Source of the DNA: Diplolepis rosae
Taxonomy: Eukaryota > Arthropoda > Insecta > Hymenoptera > Diplolepididae
Direction: 5' to 3'
NCBI GenBank assembly: GCA_030998225.1
Contig: JAPYXD010000403.1
Location: 6,324,001-6,388,000, forward strand
DNA: 64,000 bases
Of this stretch, positions 33,901 to 43,480 are shown in pieces (within the stretch, counting starts at the first letter, position 1; every line of letters begins with the position of its first letter). Position numbers and translations under genes: made by a program. The notes under the pieces were generated by a model that did not search any database, had not been told where the DNA came from, and saw only the letters and a list, made by a program, of their open reading frames with translations.

Positions 33901-36900
33901 ATTAATATTATGCCTGATAAATTTATGTGAATTCTAAATCCTGCGTAGATTTTCTATATTTTATGCAATACAGTTATCAAGACTTTTACAGATTAAATTT
34001 CCATAAAATCAATTTAATTTAAAAAACTTAAGTGAAAAATTAAAAACAAACAATTGAAGAAAGTATCAAGAACTAAAATTTTCCGTCCAGGAGCATTAAC
34101 TTCAATCTATTAGGATAAAATTAATAATTTCCTTCTAAAATAAACTGTAATTGTATTTTGTATGTTTATAATTGGTTTCGATTATTAAATATAATAACGT
34201 GAAACATCAGAATGCTGAAAATTCAACACGTCTTTTAAATTGAAAAGTTTTTATATGAGCCCAAGACGCAGATTACTTTCATTCGTTTCTGCGTGAATAG
34301 ATATAGCTGGAGGAACGAGTCTTGCGACTCACGGTTTACTCGACTCTTGAGTGAAGCGTAGAGTAGAATAAACGGAAAGCTCTAGTATTTTTGTAATTGA
34401 ATAAAAGATTGGTTTTTTATAATTATACTACGAGTAATAATATATATTTTTAGAAAACTTTAATGGACGCTTTCATACTTTAGTCTACACTTTTGAACTT
34501 TACTCAACTTTGATTCATTTTTGAACATTTAATATATCACAAATAATTACAGTGACACTAAATAACTTACATACATACATGACTAATGGTTTGACCAGAA
34601 TGCTATTAATTTCACATTTTAACTTGAAGGATAATCAGCTTCTGGACGATCATAAATACGCGTGCTACAGATTTAATAACACTTTTTCAATGTAAGCAAA
34701 ATATATTTACAATTTTATATTGAAAAAATTTTGATTTAATTTTAGGTTGTGCCCAATCGCGATGAAGTGCCGGGACATGGACAAACAATTCCATTGCCGT
34801 TGGTTAGTTACAAAAATGGATATGAACGAGTTGAAAAAGTTTCAGTAGGATGGGACAAGGTAAAAATATATGGTCGACACAGTACAACTAGCCCAAAACT
34901 GGCTTGAACGTAATCCATTTCGCCGTGGCTCAGTATTGCTTATAAATTCTGCTCCAGTACTAGCATAACACTAATGAAAGGAAACATATACAAAATTAAA
35001 ACAAAATTAACCTAATATTGACTCAATTTTGTTATTGAATGTTCGAGCCGAGTTGAATATTTAAAATGATATGGTACTTGAACACATTCAAGAAATCTTA
35101 TAAGCTTTTGAACCCTAGTAGACCCGGTCTCGTGAACGATCAGCGAATTCGCTCACCATTCACTAACCGTTCACTGACCATTTGCTGACCTCGTAATAAT
35201 ATGAATAATGTGGTAGTGAAACATTGCCGAACCACTGTACTACCTTCAATAACAGGTATTGTTTTTTTTACTTTTTAACGCTAAAAAATAAAATTATTGT
35301 ATCATCTTTGACACCTTCAAACTCAGAACATACCATAAAATCATAATTGGAACAAGTTGGATGCTTTTTATCCTCTTCTCATCCATATTATTACGAGTCC
35401 AGCGAATGGTCAATGAACGGTCAGTAAATGGTGAACTTGATTTTAAATGATGGAGGCCAACTTGACTGAATAAAATTAAGTTTTGTGTTTTTGATACTTC
35501 TTTGTACAAATATGATGGATCAGCCCAGGAGTTTTACAGTACTAAAATGTTGTATTGGGGGCCAGTACAATGTCAGTATTAATCTAGCTGAATCCTAAGT
35601 CTTGGTCTGATGTGTTTCAGAATGGAAGAATTAGAAAAGACTATATTACCAAGGAAAGAGTTCAAAAAGATGTTATAAAAGCTAATATTGCATCAAAAGA
35701 TAAACAAGGCGTACCCCTGTCTACTGTGAGTATAATGAGTTATAAAAATTGATATAAGAGGCCATTTATTAAATATTAACTATATAACATATTAATTAAA
35801 AATGTACTTACACAGTCTACTTAGAATTACAAAGTGGAAAATGGTATGACTGATGATTCTATGATAATAATTGTGTTTCTATATGTATTAAAATATTATT
35901 ATTATCATTAATATTATCGAATTTTGAAAAATGAAATTTTTCATTTTGTAATCTTTCGTTTTTTAAATTTTACAAGTATATCTCAAAACTTTTAAATTTT
36001 ATAATAATAGATTCAAACACCCGGTAACAAGTCTTTCATTAAAATAAATATAAGATTTATATTAAGCAACTATTCAATGTATATAGTGCGATAAATAAGT
36101 TTCGAGACTGGCCGTGGAAAATATCATTGAAACAAGATATCTGAATATTATTCGGTTTTTTTATTCAAAATATTCTCCTCCAGTTTCAATACACTTGTTA
36201 CAGCAATTCAACAGTGATTCAAATGCGTGTTCTAGCTCATTTTGTGGAATTGCCTCTAGTGCTCGTGTTGTAGCTGTTTTGATGGTCGAAATGTCATTAA
36301 AAACACATCTTTTTAGCTTCAATTTCAATTTTGGGAATAGAGAGAGATCACGCGGGGCCAAATCAGGTGAATACGCCGGATAATTCAACACACAGACTTG
36401 ATTTCGAGCCAAAAATTGACAAACAATGAGTGAGGTGTGACTCGGTGCATTATCATGCAACAGAGACCAGGTCTCTGGATAACGATTTTCGCGTCGAATA
36501 TGACGAATTCCGTCCATCAGACGCTTCAAAACTTCGAGATAGTATGCGCCAGTAATTCTTCCATCATTTTCAGCGAACCATTGCGATCATTTGCAATGAA
36601 ATTACTTACTTTTTCGATCATTCCAGGTGTCCCAGCTGAAATTGGCCTTCCTTCACGATTTTCATCTTCTAGCCTCTCTCTGCCTTCCAAAAAACGTTTA
36701 TGCCACAGAAAAACATTTACTTTACTCAAACAATCATTGCCGTACATTTTCTACAAAACTGATATTACCGGAAAGAAGAATGTCACAGGTTTCAAACGCT
36801 GGCCTGAAAACATATATGGCGCTACTAGTTACTCAATTATGGTTCGATTTTCGGAACTTATTTGTCGCACTGTGTACGAATCCTTGAAAGTGGATTTTAT

Positions 36901-39900
36901 TTGATCTATGAAATTATATATGAAATGAAAAAAATCAATGTTTGAGGCTGTTTTTGAACGTATAGGTTAAATCAATTTTAATTTTATTTGAAGTTCTGTT
37001 TCACCATATTCGAGTTTTTAGGAGCGGGTTGAAATCAATACCAACTTTTAGAAAATTCAAAAAAGTTTCTTATAACTTACGATAATTTTTATCTTAAAAA
37101 TCTGTCTTTTATGGAATGGGGTCAGCTTTCTTTTTCATTAGTATACTATGTCCCAAGGAACTAAGGCACGCGTTTTCAGTTGAAAACAATACGTCGGTCG
37201 AATCCCGAGATGGGACACGATTTTGTTTAAAAATACGTCCTAAAGAAGTGTTTCGAGTATCTGTAGAGCGGTATTAAGAGTATCCATTTACAACTCGGTG
37301 GACTACGAACATGTTATATCAATAATATGTATAAATATAGTGTGCCAGAATTGGTTTGTTCGTTTTCGTTCCTGAGATTTTAGCCCCAAAAATGCACCAT
37401 GCTCTGGACGCCCAACTGAAGTTGATGACGACAAAATAAAAGCAATGATAAAAAATAATCGGCGTAGTACGACACGAGAGATTGAAGAGAAGCTTAACAT
37501 ATCACATACATGCGTTGAAAGACATTTAAAACAACTTGGTTACGCTTATAAGCTCGATATTTGGGTTCCTCACAAATTGAAAAAAATTCAACTCACCAAT
37601 CGAATTTCCATTTGCGATTCACTGCTGAAACATAACGAAACCGATCCATTTTGAAAGAGAATCAAAACGGGCGATAAAAAATGGGTTGTTTACCATAACG
37701 TCGTGCGAAAAAGATCATGGAGCAAGCGAGATAAGCCTGCACAATCGACATCAAAAGCCGATATTCATCAAAAGAAGGGTATGTTGAGTGTTTGGTGGGA
37801 TTTCAAAGGTATTGTTTATTTTGAGCTGCTCCCAAGGAACCAAACTATCAATTCGAAAATCTACTGTCGCCAGGCAATGAAATTGGACGAAGAAATCAAG
37901 GAAAAGCGGCCAGAACTGGCAACTCGTAAAGGCGTCATCTTCCATCAAGATAACGCCAGACCACATGCATATTTGATCACTCGCAAAAAGTTATTGGAGT
38001 TAGGCTGGGCAGTGATGCTTCATCCACCGTATAGTCCTGACCTTGCACCATTCGATTATCATTTATTCCGTTCACTTTAAAACCATTTTAATGGAAAAAC
38101 ATTCGATTCAAACGAGGCTATCAAAAATGACTTGATTCAGTTTTTGCCTCTAAGAAGCAAACTTTCTACGAAAGCGAAATTATGAAGCTGACTGAAAGAT
38201 GGCAAAAGGTCATCGAACAAAATGGTCAATACATAATTGATTAATGTCGGTTATTTGTATTAATAAACTTGCTTTGAAAATCATGAAAAAACGAAATGAC
38301 TTTGTAGCTAACCCAATAAAACTTTAAAAACCCATTGCATTAACTGTTATTCATTGGAAACTATTTTCACCCTGTAATTATAGTGGAATGAAAATTAATG
38401 TTTTTGGACAATGCGAAATAGAATGCGTTTCGAGTAAGGGTTGTAGGAAGATTTTGACATTTTACATTGTCAAATACAAACATGGTGCACCAGCTGTTTT
38501 GGGGTTGGGGACCTGCCAAAGTTTGAATTTAATTAAAAAAAAGGATTCAATTGAAAATAGTAAAGGTTCGATCAAAATTGAAAATAGAGATGTTCTTGAC
38601 GGTTTAGGAGAAATAAAAAAATTTGAATACCAAGTGAAATTACGAAATGATGCACAACCCAAGGTCGATGCGATGAGAAAAGTCCCAATACAATTGCAAG
38701 AGCCCGTGGAAGAGGAATTAAAAAGAATGAAAAGACTAGGTGTCATTCGAGAGGTCATTGAACCCACGGAGTGGGTAAGCTCAATGGTTTTAGCAAAACC
38801 ATTGGTATGTTTGGATCCACAAAATTTGAGTCAAGCCCTGATGCGTGAATATTTTCACTTGCCGAGATTGAGGGAATCTTGGCAAGGATGGCACGCTTAT
38901 AAATGTTCAGTATTTTTAACGGCAATCAAGCATTTCGGAAAATTAAGTTGTCAGAAGATAGCGCGAAATATACAACTTTCAACACGTCAGTTTTCATATG
39001 CGGCAAAGGCATTGAGCACGGCGCAGCAAGCATATGCACAAAGAGAAAGTAGGCACTTGCAATCGTATTCGGACGTGAAAATGTTCACCAATTTATATTT
39101 GGAAAAAGTGTGACTGTAGAGAGTGATCACAAGCAGCTTGAGGCAATTTTCAAAAAACCGCTTTATGATTGTCCAGCGCAAATTCAAAGAATGCGAATGA
39201 GACTGATTAAGTGTGATGTGAAGGTCTTATATAAGCCAGGGAAAGAATTATATTTAGTTGATGCATTGACGAGGACAAATTCAAAAAATAAAGAGTATTT
39301 TATGGAAACAAATCGAGTTGCAGATCTTCATGGTCCAAGAATATATCAATATTACTGAAGAAAAATTGAAGAAATTGAGAGAAGAGACCAGGGTTAATAC
39401 AACAATACAAGCAGTTGTTGAGTTGGTTAGGTCTGGGTGGCCAGAAAAAAAGAGCTAGTGAATGACGTCGCAAAGCCCTATTTTCATTTTCAGGAAGGCT
39501 TGTGTGAGCTCGAGAATGTCTGTTTTGGTCGGTCATGTCGAATGAAATAGAAAATTAAATTGCAAATCGTGAAACTTGTGCAAGATACAGAAATATCAAT
39601 CGAAAAGAACCGATCATGCCCTGACCAATACCGGGTTCACCCTGGTAGGTATTGGGAACCGACCTATTTTATCTCAACGGTAAAGATTACTTAATTGTGG
39701 TTGATTATTCCTCGAAATACGTGGAAATAAACCAATTGAATAATTTTTCATATGAAGCAGTAATTTCGGCGTTTAAATTAATTTTTGCTAGGTTTGAAGT
39801 TTCTCTCAAAGTTATATCGGACAATGGTTTCCAATAAGATTCTATCAAGTTCAGGAAATTCGCAAAAAATTGAAATTTTGTTTATCAAACTTCTAGCTTA

Positions 39901-41419
39901 ATATGCTCTCAATCTAATGGAATGATTGAGAGACATACCGGGACAATCAAGAAAATGCTTTAAAAAGCTAGGTTTGATAGACGGGACCCTTATCTGGCAC
40001 TTTTAGAATACAGAATTACGCCTATCGGACAAGGGATATGGAGCCCAGCAGAGCTCATGTTTAGAAGAGAAATAAGAGGAACGCTATCTAAAAAAGAGCA
40101 GCATTTTACAAATTCAGAGCCCAATGAAACTCAGTTTAAATTGAATGAAAAAAAAAATGTATTGTGGCAAAGAGGCTGTAGACCTTGGACCATTGCGTTT
40201 TGGCAACGATATCTATGTTGAAAAAAAATTAGAAGAAAGAGAGAATAAGGTAGGGTGATGAAAAGTTGCCCGAGACCTCGATTTTAGAGGGTGCAGTTAG
40301 AGGCCGGAAATATTGTTAAAAGGAATAGGAGACACCTATTCAGGTTTTGGCCTGGGTCTGAATTTGAAGTACGTAATAATTGTGCGGACGTGACCGAAGC
40401 AAGGGTGCCGCGCCCTGCGGAAAACCCTTCGGGCATACATCAAACATCGGGTTGTAAGACCTGCACATTTGGCGGACTACGTTACATAATTTAGATTAGA
40501 CTAGATCAAGTTCAGTTGATGCCATTTAAAAAAAATGAGATGTCATAGTGGCAGCATTGTAGGATCAGTGGAGTAATGGCGGATGTACGAATGGATTGTA
40601 CACATGGTTGTTTTTTGAAACAAATCCACTTTCGTCTCTTCAATCAGTTTATTAATCTTTTACAGAGCCCTAAACTAGAGGCCTAAAAGTGTCCTCAAGT
40701 AATATGACTGCTAGACCCTTTTCCGCTCAGTTGGTTTGTCTTCCTCACCTAAATTAGGACTTTGGGCTCCGTCTATATATTTTTACGTCTATGGGCTGGG
40801 TCAACACTGTATGCAGAACTTGTGATTTTGTAGAACTTGGGCGCAAGATATTGAGAGGGAATGAATAAGGCAATAAGTGACAAAAACTTTATAGATATGC
40901 TTTCATGCATAACATTGTAGCCGTAATTGTTAAATTTCCAAAAAAAGCTGGTGTAATTGTTCAAAAGGTAATCCGTCCTTGCAAATATAAATAATATTGC
41001 AAACATTCCCACAGTGATTATATCATAATTCAACGCAATACTTTTCAAATCAATTACCACCTGCAATTAGAAATATTGCGAGAAATATTTAGGACGCACC
41101 TCTACTTCCCCGCATTAAATTGTTGTGACAAATTTCCGATTCCAACTACTAAAACCCACAGGCAATGCAGCACTATGGATGGAACCTAAAAAGGATCATT
41201 AAGAAAATATATAAATACTCACATAACCCAATATTTATTTTGTTTCAATAATAAAAAACTTCGGTTGGAATAACCTAATTTTTTGTTATTTCAACAAGAC
41301 TGACTTTTGAGTGTAATATTTGTTATGTAACACATGCTTGTCATGGACACTCAACGCCACCTATTTTGCAAGTGGTAAGGTCCCGTTTATAGAAGTCAGG
41401 GCTATTATCATTATTATTG

Positions 41420-41469
<50 letters not shown>

Positions 41470-41767
41470 TTATACCCCTTACTTCTATAAACGGAAACGT
41501 ACCACTCGCTACAAACAATGTACTATTTTTGTTCCATGAAATTAAATTATAATTAAATAATCTGTTTTAATATTTCAGACTTGCTATGGTGGGTTTATAA
41601 CTTTCAAAGGAACACTTGTGGGGATTGCTTTTCATTTCTCCATAGATACAGGCGACAAAAAAATGACAAATGTAGAAATTAATTATGTAATAGTTGAAGG
41701 TAATAGTGAATTTATACATAAATTTGCCAATGACGATATTACATATAAAGATATATATAAATCATAA
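21961..41767 (+). CDS. Secreted serine protease homologue lacking the catalytic triad, five exons
   Basis: Exons: 21961-22018, 22228-22553, 34746-34859, 35621-35725, 41579-41767. All junctions are GT-AG, phases agree and there is no internal stop, giving 263 residues, a normal length for a secreted trypsin-like protein. Residues 1-17 are a signal peptide ([19 protein letters not shown]). [18 protein letters not shown] (56-73) aligns with the CGG..S..YVLTAAHC block, with F72 at the catalytic His. RRLAIITV (122-129) aligns with D-I/L-A-L, with R123 at the Asp. VSVGWDK (160-166) matches the GWG region. [16 protein letters not shown] (203-218) matches GDSGGPL..LVGI, with Tyr204 at the Ser. Only one Cys is seen in the reconstruction, so the usual disulphides are gone. 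It should be a non-catalytic, exported pseudoprotease, perhaps venom or immune related (inference). AATAAA overlaps the stop. Introns 2 (12.2 kb) and 4 (5.9 kb) are full of transposons. Confidence 0.75.
22554..23159. other. Start of intron 2, AT-rich
   Basis: No gene recognised. The 97-aa minus frame at 22716-23009 has no identifiable domain and lies in the intron of the protease-homologue gene. Confidence 0.45.
23160..25020. repeat. GGCCCAAC/GTTGGGCC satellite-like block with ~820-bp duplication
   Basis: A GC-rich block of repeated GGCCAAC, GGCCCAACC, CCGACNGTCGGG and similar words. A larger unit, from GGCCATGGTTGGACCTA (23215) to about 23470, reappears with changes from about 24034 to 24290, a period near 820. 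Other sub-blocks, such as CCAATGGACGGATAGCG, recur at 23863 and 24893. Open frames here are translations of the repeat. It lies in intron 2. Confidence 0.65.
24446..24839 (+). mobile_element. 394-bp MITE with TA target duplication and tRNA-like promoter
   Basis: The ends CCCGTATGGAAATT and AATTTCTACACGGG are inverted repeats, flanked by TA on both sides (24444-24445 and 24840-24841). The other copy of the satellite unit (23785-23815) shows the uninterrupted target, ATTATACAAGCATATTTTGC. Inside is a Pol III-like promoter: A box TAGCCGAGAGG (24643-24653) and B box GGGTTCGAATCC (24685-24696), followed by AATAATGTACT tandem units (24737-24773). It is thus a TIR element that contains, or captured, a tRNA-Ser/Leu-type SINE. 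Confidence 0.7.
25021..25619. other. Intron 2, unassigned
   Basis: AT-rich DNA without recognisable coding or repeat structure. Confidence 0.4.
25620..25730. repeat. Repeat unit, left copy
   Basis: Closely matches 31490-31602 (both contain TTTTCTACATAAAACATTTA and GAGAAAATCTTGAATTTTCC). The two copies flank the mariner/gypsy nest, which therefore inserted into a tandem array. Confidence 0.65.
25790..26475 (-). pseudogene. mariner transposase with central deletion
   Basis: N-terminus [19 protein letters not shown], helix-turn-helix region [18 protein letters not shown], then after a frameshift [19 protein letters not shown] (third catalytic Asp) and a short C-terminus. The region holding the first two catalytic Asp residues is missing, so it is inactive. 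Confidence 0.8.
26579..26889 (-). repeat. 3' LTR of the gypsy element
   Basis: 311 bp, TGTAGGTAATTAGG to GAACCCTACA. It differs from the other LTR by about seven substitutions and the absence of an 8-bp duplication (CGTACGTG), counted by eye, so the insertion is moderately young. Confidence 0.85.
27048..27862 (-). pseudogene. gypsy integrase, C-terminal half
   Basis: From 27862 downward it reads [29 protein letters not shown] (with the catalytic Glu of the DDE core) and, in the open frame 27578-27048, an R/K-rich C-terminal domain ([27 protein letters not shown]). Two in-frame stops interrupt it (near 27820 and 27625). The N-terminal zinc finger and first catalytic Asp are deleted: reverse transcriptase sequence joins directly at 27862-27866. 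Confidence 0.8.
27866..28620 (-). pseudogene. gypsy reverse transcriptase, mutated active site
   Basis: [72 protein letters not shown] and [12 protein letters not shown] are the ordered Ty3 reverse transcriptase motifs. The active site reads Y-M-Y-D instead of Y-x-D-D, so one catalytic Asp is lost. A one-base loss near 28605 shifts the frame relative to the upstream SSSPW motif. RNase H should follow but is deleted. Confidence 0.85.
28725..29285 (-). pseudogene. gypsy aspartic protease region
   Basis: [15 protein letters not shown] has the retropepsin D-T-G active site. IIGADLL further on is the usual second motif, followed by a linker to the reverse transcriptase. The frame overlaps the end of Gag by about 55 bases in a different phase, compatible with Gag-Pol frameshifting in this type of element or with decay. 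Confidence 0.8.
29231..30154 (-). CDS. gypsy Gag with CHCC zinc finger
   Basis: The start is taken at MDRNQGG (30154). The frame is open upstream to 30253, but that part lies in the leader. The protein has a capsid-like central region ([18 protein letters not shown]), a Ser/Arg/Gly-rich stretch, and a terminal finger C-Y-Y-H-D...C-x3-C, the C-H-C-C form known from CsRn1-type elements. It forms the retrotransposon particle and binds its RNA. The frame is intact. Confidence 0.75.
   Translation of the reverse strand: MDRNQGGSSNEPSGTVQEVHAPRVEHYRVPKIPGFFREDPMLWFSRIESSFNTARITDEVTKADHVIANLDYEIISHIRDIITANPPPNQIYTLIKARIIAGFSTSSESRLRQLLKGEVMSHGKPSVILNRLRSLNDCNCSDEIIKSIFLDQMPANIKAIIASCRLDSLDDLAQMADKVTEAIGPGNLSMLSVEAGAPSNQTSVSAVSSGTSLGSLEAQVSNLTEQVKKLTIQLGKAQGTQPRGHGRDRWRGRSKSRNRGSRDHSQSRSASNLCYYHDIFDKRARRCVKPCSWQEPEVSENLLSLAT
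30254..30960 (-). other. gypsy 5' leader
   Basis: Untranslated region between the primer-binding site and Gag. Plus-strand frames here have no recognisable domain. Confidence 0.55.
30961..30978 (-). promoter_or_regulatory. Primer-binding site for tRNA-Trp
   Basis: The plus strand reads ATCACGTCGGGGTCACCA, the 3' end of insect tRNA-Trp including CCA, as remembered for Drosophila. Its complement lies 3 bases inside the 5' LTR on the element's strand. This fixes the element's orientation and points to the CsRn1 clade. Confidence 0.8.
30982..31300 (-). repeat. 5' LTR of the gypsy element
   Basis: 319 bp, TGTAGGTAATTAGG to GAACCCTAGA. It has an extra 8-bp CGTACGTG duplication relative to the 3' LTR. 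It should carry the promoter and AATAAA signal of the element. Confidence 0.85.
31411..31690. repeat. 192-bp tandem repeat, 1.5 units
   Basis: GTGTCCAGTAAA begins at 31411 and at 31603, and both are followed by ACAACATCTGCGATAGATTC. The intervening part matches 25620-25730. A local tandem repeat existed before the mariner landed in it. Confidence 0.65.
31691..32489. other. Intron 2, unassigned, with a CACAGAG-type repeat end
   Basis: CACACAGAGAAAAATAGTTG at 32321 resembles the CACTGAG ends elsewhere. No protein is recognised. Confidence 0.4.
32490..32965 (-). pseudogene. Tc1/mariner-superfamily transposase remnant
   Basis: On the minus strand it reads RVTVWCGFW and [16 protein letters not shown], the region around the first catalytic Asp in a group of IS630/Tc1-mariner transposases common in ant and wasp genomes. 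The right end contains ACCCACCCTGTATAG, a likely terminal repeat. Stops and frameshifts are frequent. A relative is at 53290-53835. Confidence 0.6.
33378..33900. mobile_element. Fold-back element with ~80-bp inverted arms
   Basis: Arms 33378-33457 and 33823-33900 are near-perfect inverted copies (AATAATTGAAGATATATGTT on the left). The ~365-bp centre is AT-rich with a TATATG simple repeat. A hammerhead-like motif lies immediately inside the right arm, and the arm homology stops three bases from its predicted cleavage point. Confidence 0.65.
33784..33825 (+). ncRNA. Hammerhead ribozyme candidate
   Basis: Order: AATCA, CTGATGA, G-A, helix II GCTCT GATC AGAGC, C, GAAA, CG, TC, TGATT. CTGATGA and GAAA are the conserved hammerhead core. 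AATCA/TGATT forms a perfect 5-bp stem I. Stem III is minimal (A-T with a CG loop). The predicted cut is after the GTC at 33818-33820. One extra base (A) lies next to helix II. The layout matches the short hammerheads reported in Penelope-like elements. Confidence 0.55.
35131..35436. repeat. MITE with CGTGAACGATCAGCGAATTCG end
   Basis: In intron 3. GTGAACGATCAGCGAATTCG on the left and AGCGAATGGTCAATGAACGG on the right are inverted relatives. Internal sequence matches the MITE-like block at 42640-42915 (GAACCACTGYACT, ACTTTTTAANGCTAAAAAAT). No coding capacity is seen. Confidence 0.55.
36084..36872 (-). pseudogene. mariner element with deleted transposase
   Basis: The ends TAGTGCGATAAATAAG (left) and CTTATTTGTCGCACT (right) are inverted repeats. 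The minus frame gives an N-terminal part ([20 protein letters not shown]), then after a loss [11 protein letters not shown] (second catalytic Asp) and [13 protein letters not shown] (third), ending [12 protein letters not shown]. The segment with the first catalytic Asp is missing. It lies in intron 4 of the protease-homologue gene. Confidence 0.8.
36890..37331. other. Intron 4, unassigned, with a tRNA-like sequence
   Basis: At 37149-37217 TGTCCCA and TGGGACA could form a 7-bp acceptor stem; a TCGG..CCGA T-arm with TCGAATC and a GTTTT/AAAAC anticodon arm lie between. The D-arm does not fold and position 33 is A, so it is at best a tRNA relic. Confidence 0.3.
37332..38316 (+). pseudogene. mariner transposase, nearly full length, nonsense-mutated
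   Basis: The most complete mariner in the window. Helix-turn-helix [18 protein letters not shown], linker WVPHKL, first Asp in [18 protein letters not shown], second in FHQDNARPH, third in [15 protein letters not shown]: the DD34D triad is present. It is broken by TGA at 37652-37654, TAA at 38078-38080 and a frameshift near 38143; the remnant C-terminus runs to 38244. The right terminal repeat ends near 38316 (TTTGTAGCTAACCCAATA); the 5' end is truncated near 37332. Confidence 0.85.
38388..40250 (+). pseudogene. Ty3/gypsy Pol remnant (Mag-like)
   Basis: Ordered pieces: protease C-terminus ([12 protein letters not shown]), start of reverse transcriptase ([31 protein letters not shown]), a jump across the rest of the domain, RNase H ([44 protein letters not shown]), then integrase core ([24 protein letters not shown], and further frames to ~40250). 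No LTRs were found. Many stops and frameshifts. It lies in intron 4. Confidence 0.75.
40251..41370. other. End of intron 4, unassigned
   Basis: No conserved protein is recognised. The 67-aa plus frame at 40291 may be leftover retrotransposon sequence. Confidence 0.35.
41371..41506. repeat. (ATT)n microsatellite inside a small inverted repeat
   Basis: AGTGGTAAGGTCCCGTTTAT on the left and its inverted relative (ATAAACGGAAACGTACCACT) on the right enclose an ATT tract at about 41403-41473. It sits about 70 bases before the last exon of the protease-homologue gene. Confidence 0.7.
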
Positions 41768-41834
41768 ATAAACATCTTGAGCTTCTGGAAATGATTGAAA
41801 TAAGAAATTTGAAAAGCTGTCCTAGCGGATATGG

Positions 41835-43480
41835 TCCAGTTAACGGTCAGCGAATTCGCTCATCATTCGCTGACCTCATAATGATATGAATAAGAAGAGC
41901 ATAAAACACATTCAAATTGTATTCATATCATTACGAGGTCAGCGAATGGTCAGTGAACGGTCAGTGAATGGTGACTAAATTCGCTGGCCGTTCATTGTAC
42001 TAGGTGCGCTAAGGTGCAGAACTGTTTGGTAGATCCAAATAAACCATATGAATAAGAAGAGCATAAAAAACATTTAGATTATGATTAAATTATGATTCTG
42101 TAGTAAATTTTGAGTTTAAAGGTTTCAGTAGCAATTGAGTAACACTTCGGTAACAAGACCGTAAAATGAATAAATAGCCCAAAATTAACACTTAAAATGT
42201 TGATAGTGTGATTTTTTGTTGATATTGACCGAATAAACTCAACACTAAAAATTAATAATGTTATTTTCCGGATGTAGAAAATATAAAAAACACGTTGTCG
42301 AATTTTAATTTTAATTCTGGAAAATTAACATGCAGTCGACAACAAAGTCTTGAAAATTATTATCAACAAAACTTTATTTCAATATCTGTGTACTACCAAT
42401 AGTGAACTTGAAGCTGCCTCCATCAGACGTGAAAATTCGGAACCATGTTTTTTCTATCTTTCACAGCCAAGGAATAAAATTATCGATTTTTATTTTTAGG
42501 CCTATTAGGTCAATTTAAACCAAGAATCACACTATCAAAATTTCAAGTGTTAATTTTGCGCCATTTATTCAGTTTACTGTCATACTCAATCGTTACCAAA
42601 AGGATACCCAATTCGGTAATAGTTCGGTTCACGCGATCCGCCAGGACTGTCATTAAAGGCAGTGCAGTGGCAGTAGTGAAACATTTCTGAACCACTGCAC
42701 TCCCTTCAATAACAAGTATTAGGTTTCTTTACTTTTTAAGGCTAAAAAATAAAATTATTAAATCAACTTCTATTCCTTCAAAATCAAAATGTATCACGAA
42801 ATCATAATTGAAACAATTTAAATGTTTTTATGCTCATCTTATTTTTATTATTAGGAGGTCAGCGAAGGGTCAGTGAATGGTGAGCGAATTCGCTGACTGT
42901 TCACTGCACCGGATCCGCTAGGGATTGGCTATATCAAACTTTTATGAATATATTAGCTTTTCCGAAAGCTATCAAAAATATTCATAAAACTTTTGTATAT
43001 GACTTATCTTCCTTCTTGTTCTGCTCTAAAAATATTCAAGCTCTACCCTGGGTAGAACAGACACACCAATATTAGAATATGATTTTCATTCAAAATGATC
43101 TGAATTCAATATTACCTGGAATTATAGAAACTAATGCATTTCCCGTTCCATAACATAACACAAACTAGACAGATGATCTATATAATTCTTGCTTTAATCC
43201 TGGGATGACCTGATGTGCACGCGTCTAAATAAAATTTATTTTAAAATACGACATGATGTAGACCTGTTTGTAACATTCCTATAGACAGATTTTGTAAAGC
43301 TGCACATGAATATATCTTTCACATCAGCGCTTAAAATACACAAGTTCTATGTATATGCAATACAAATATAATTATATTAAATTTAAAATATCTCTGTAAA
43401 TATGTATAACCATCCCTGGCTGGTCGCGTGAACCGAACTGTTACCGAATTCGGTATCCTTTTGGTAAGAAGACAATAAAC
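41835..43480. repeat. Cluster of three nested palindromic MITE-like repeats
   Basis: (a) 41835-42005, arms with GGTCAGCGAATTCGCT and GAGGTCAGCGAATGG words. (b) 42125-42600, arms sharing AAATTAACACTTAAAATG inverted at 42540. (c) 42585-43475, ends ACCGAATTCGGTATCCTTTT (43444) inverted at 42600; this one encloses another GTCAGCGAA-type copy ending at 42910. None codes for protein. Confidence 0.55.

Noticed and set aside
38462..38767. 101-codon minus-strand frame
   Set aside because: It is the shadow of the gypsy protease/reverse transcriptase remnant.
41403..41473. CRISPR-like or functional tandem array
   Set aside because: It is a plain ATT microsatellite within a small inverted repeat.
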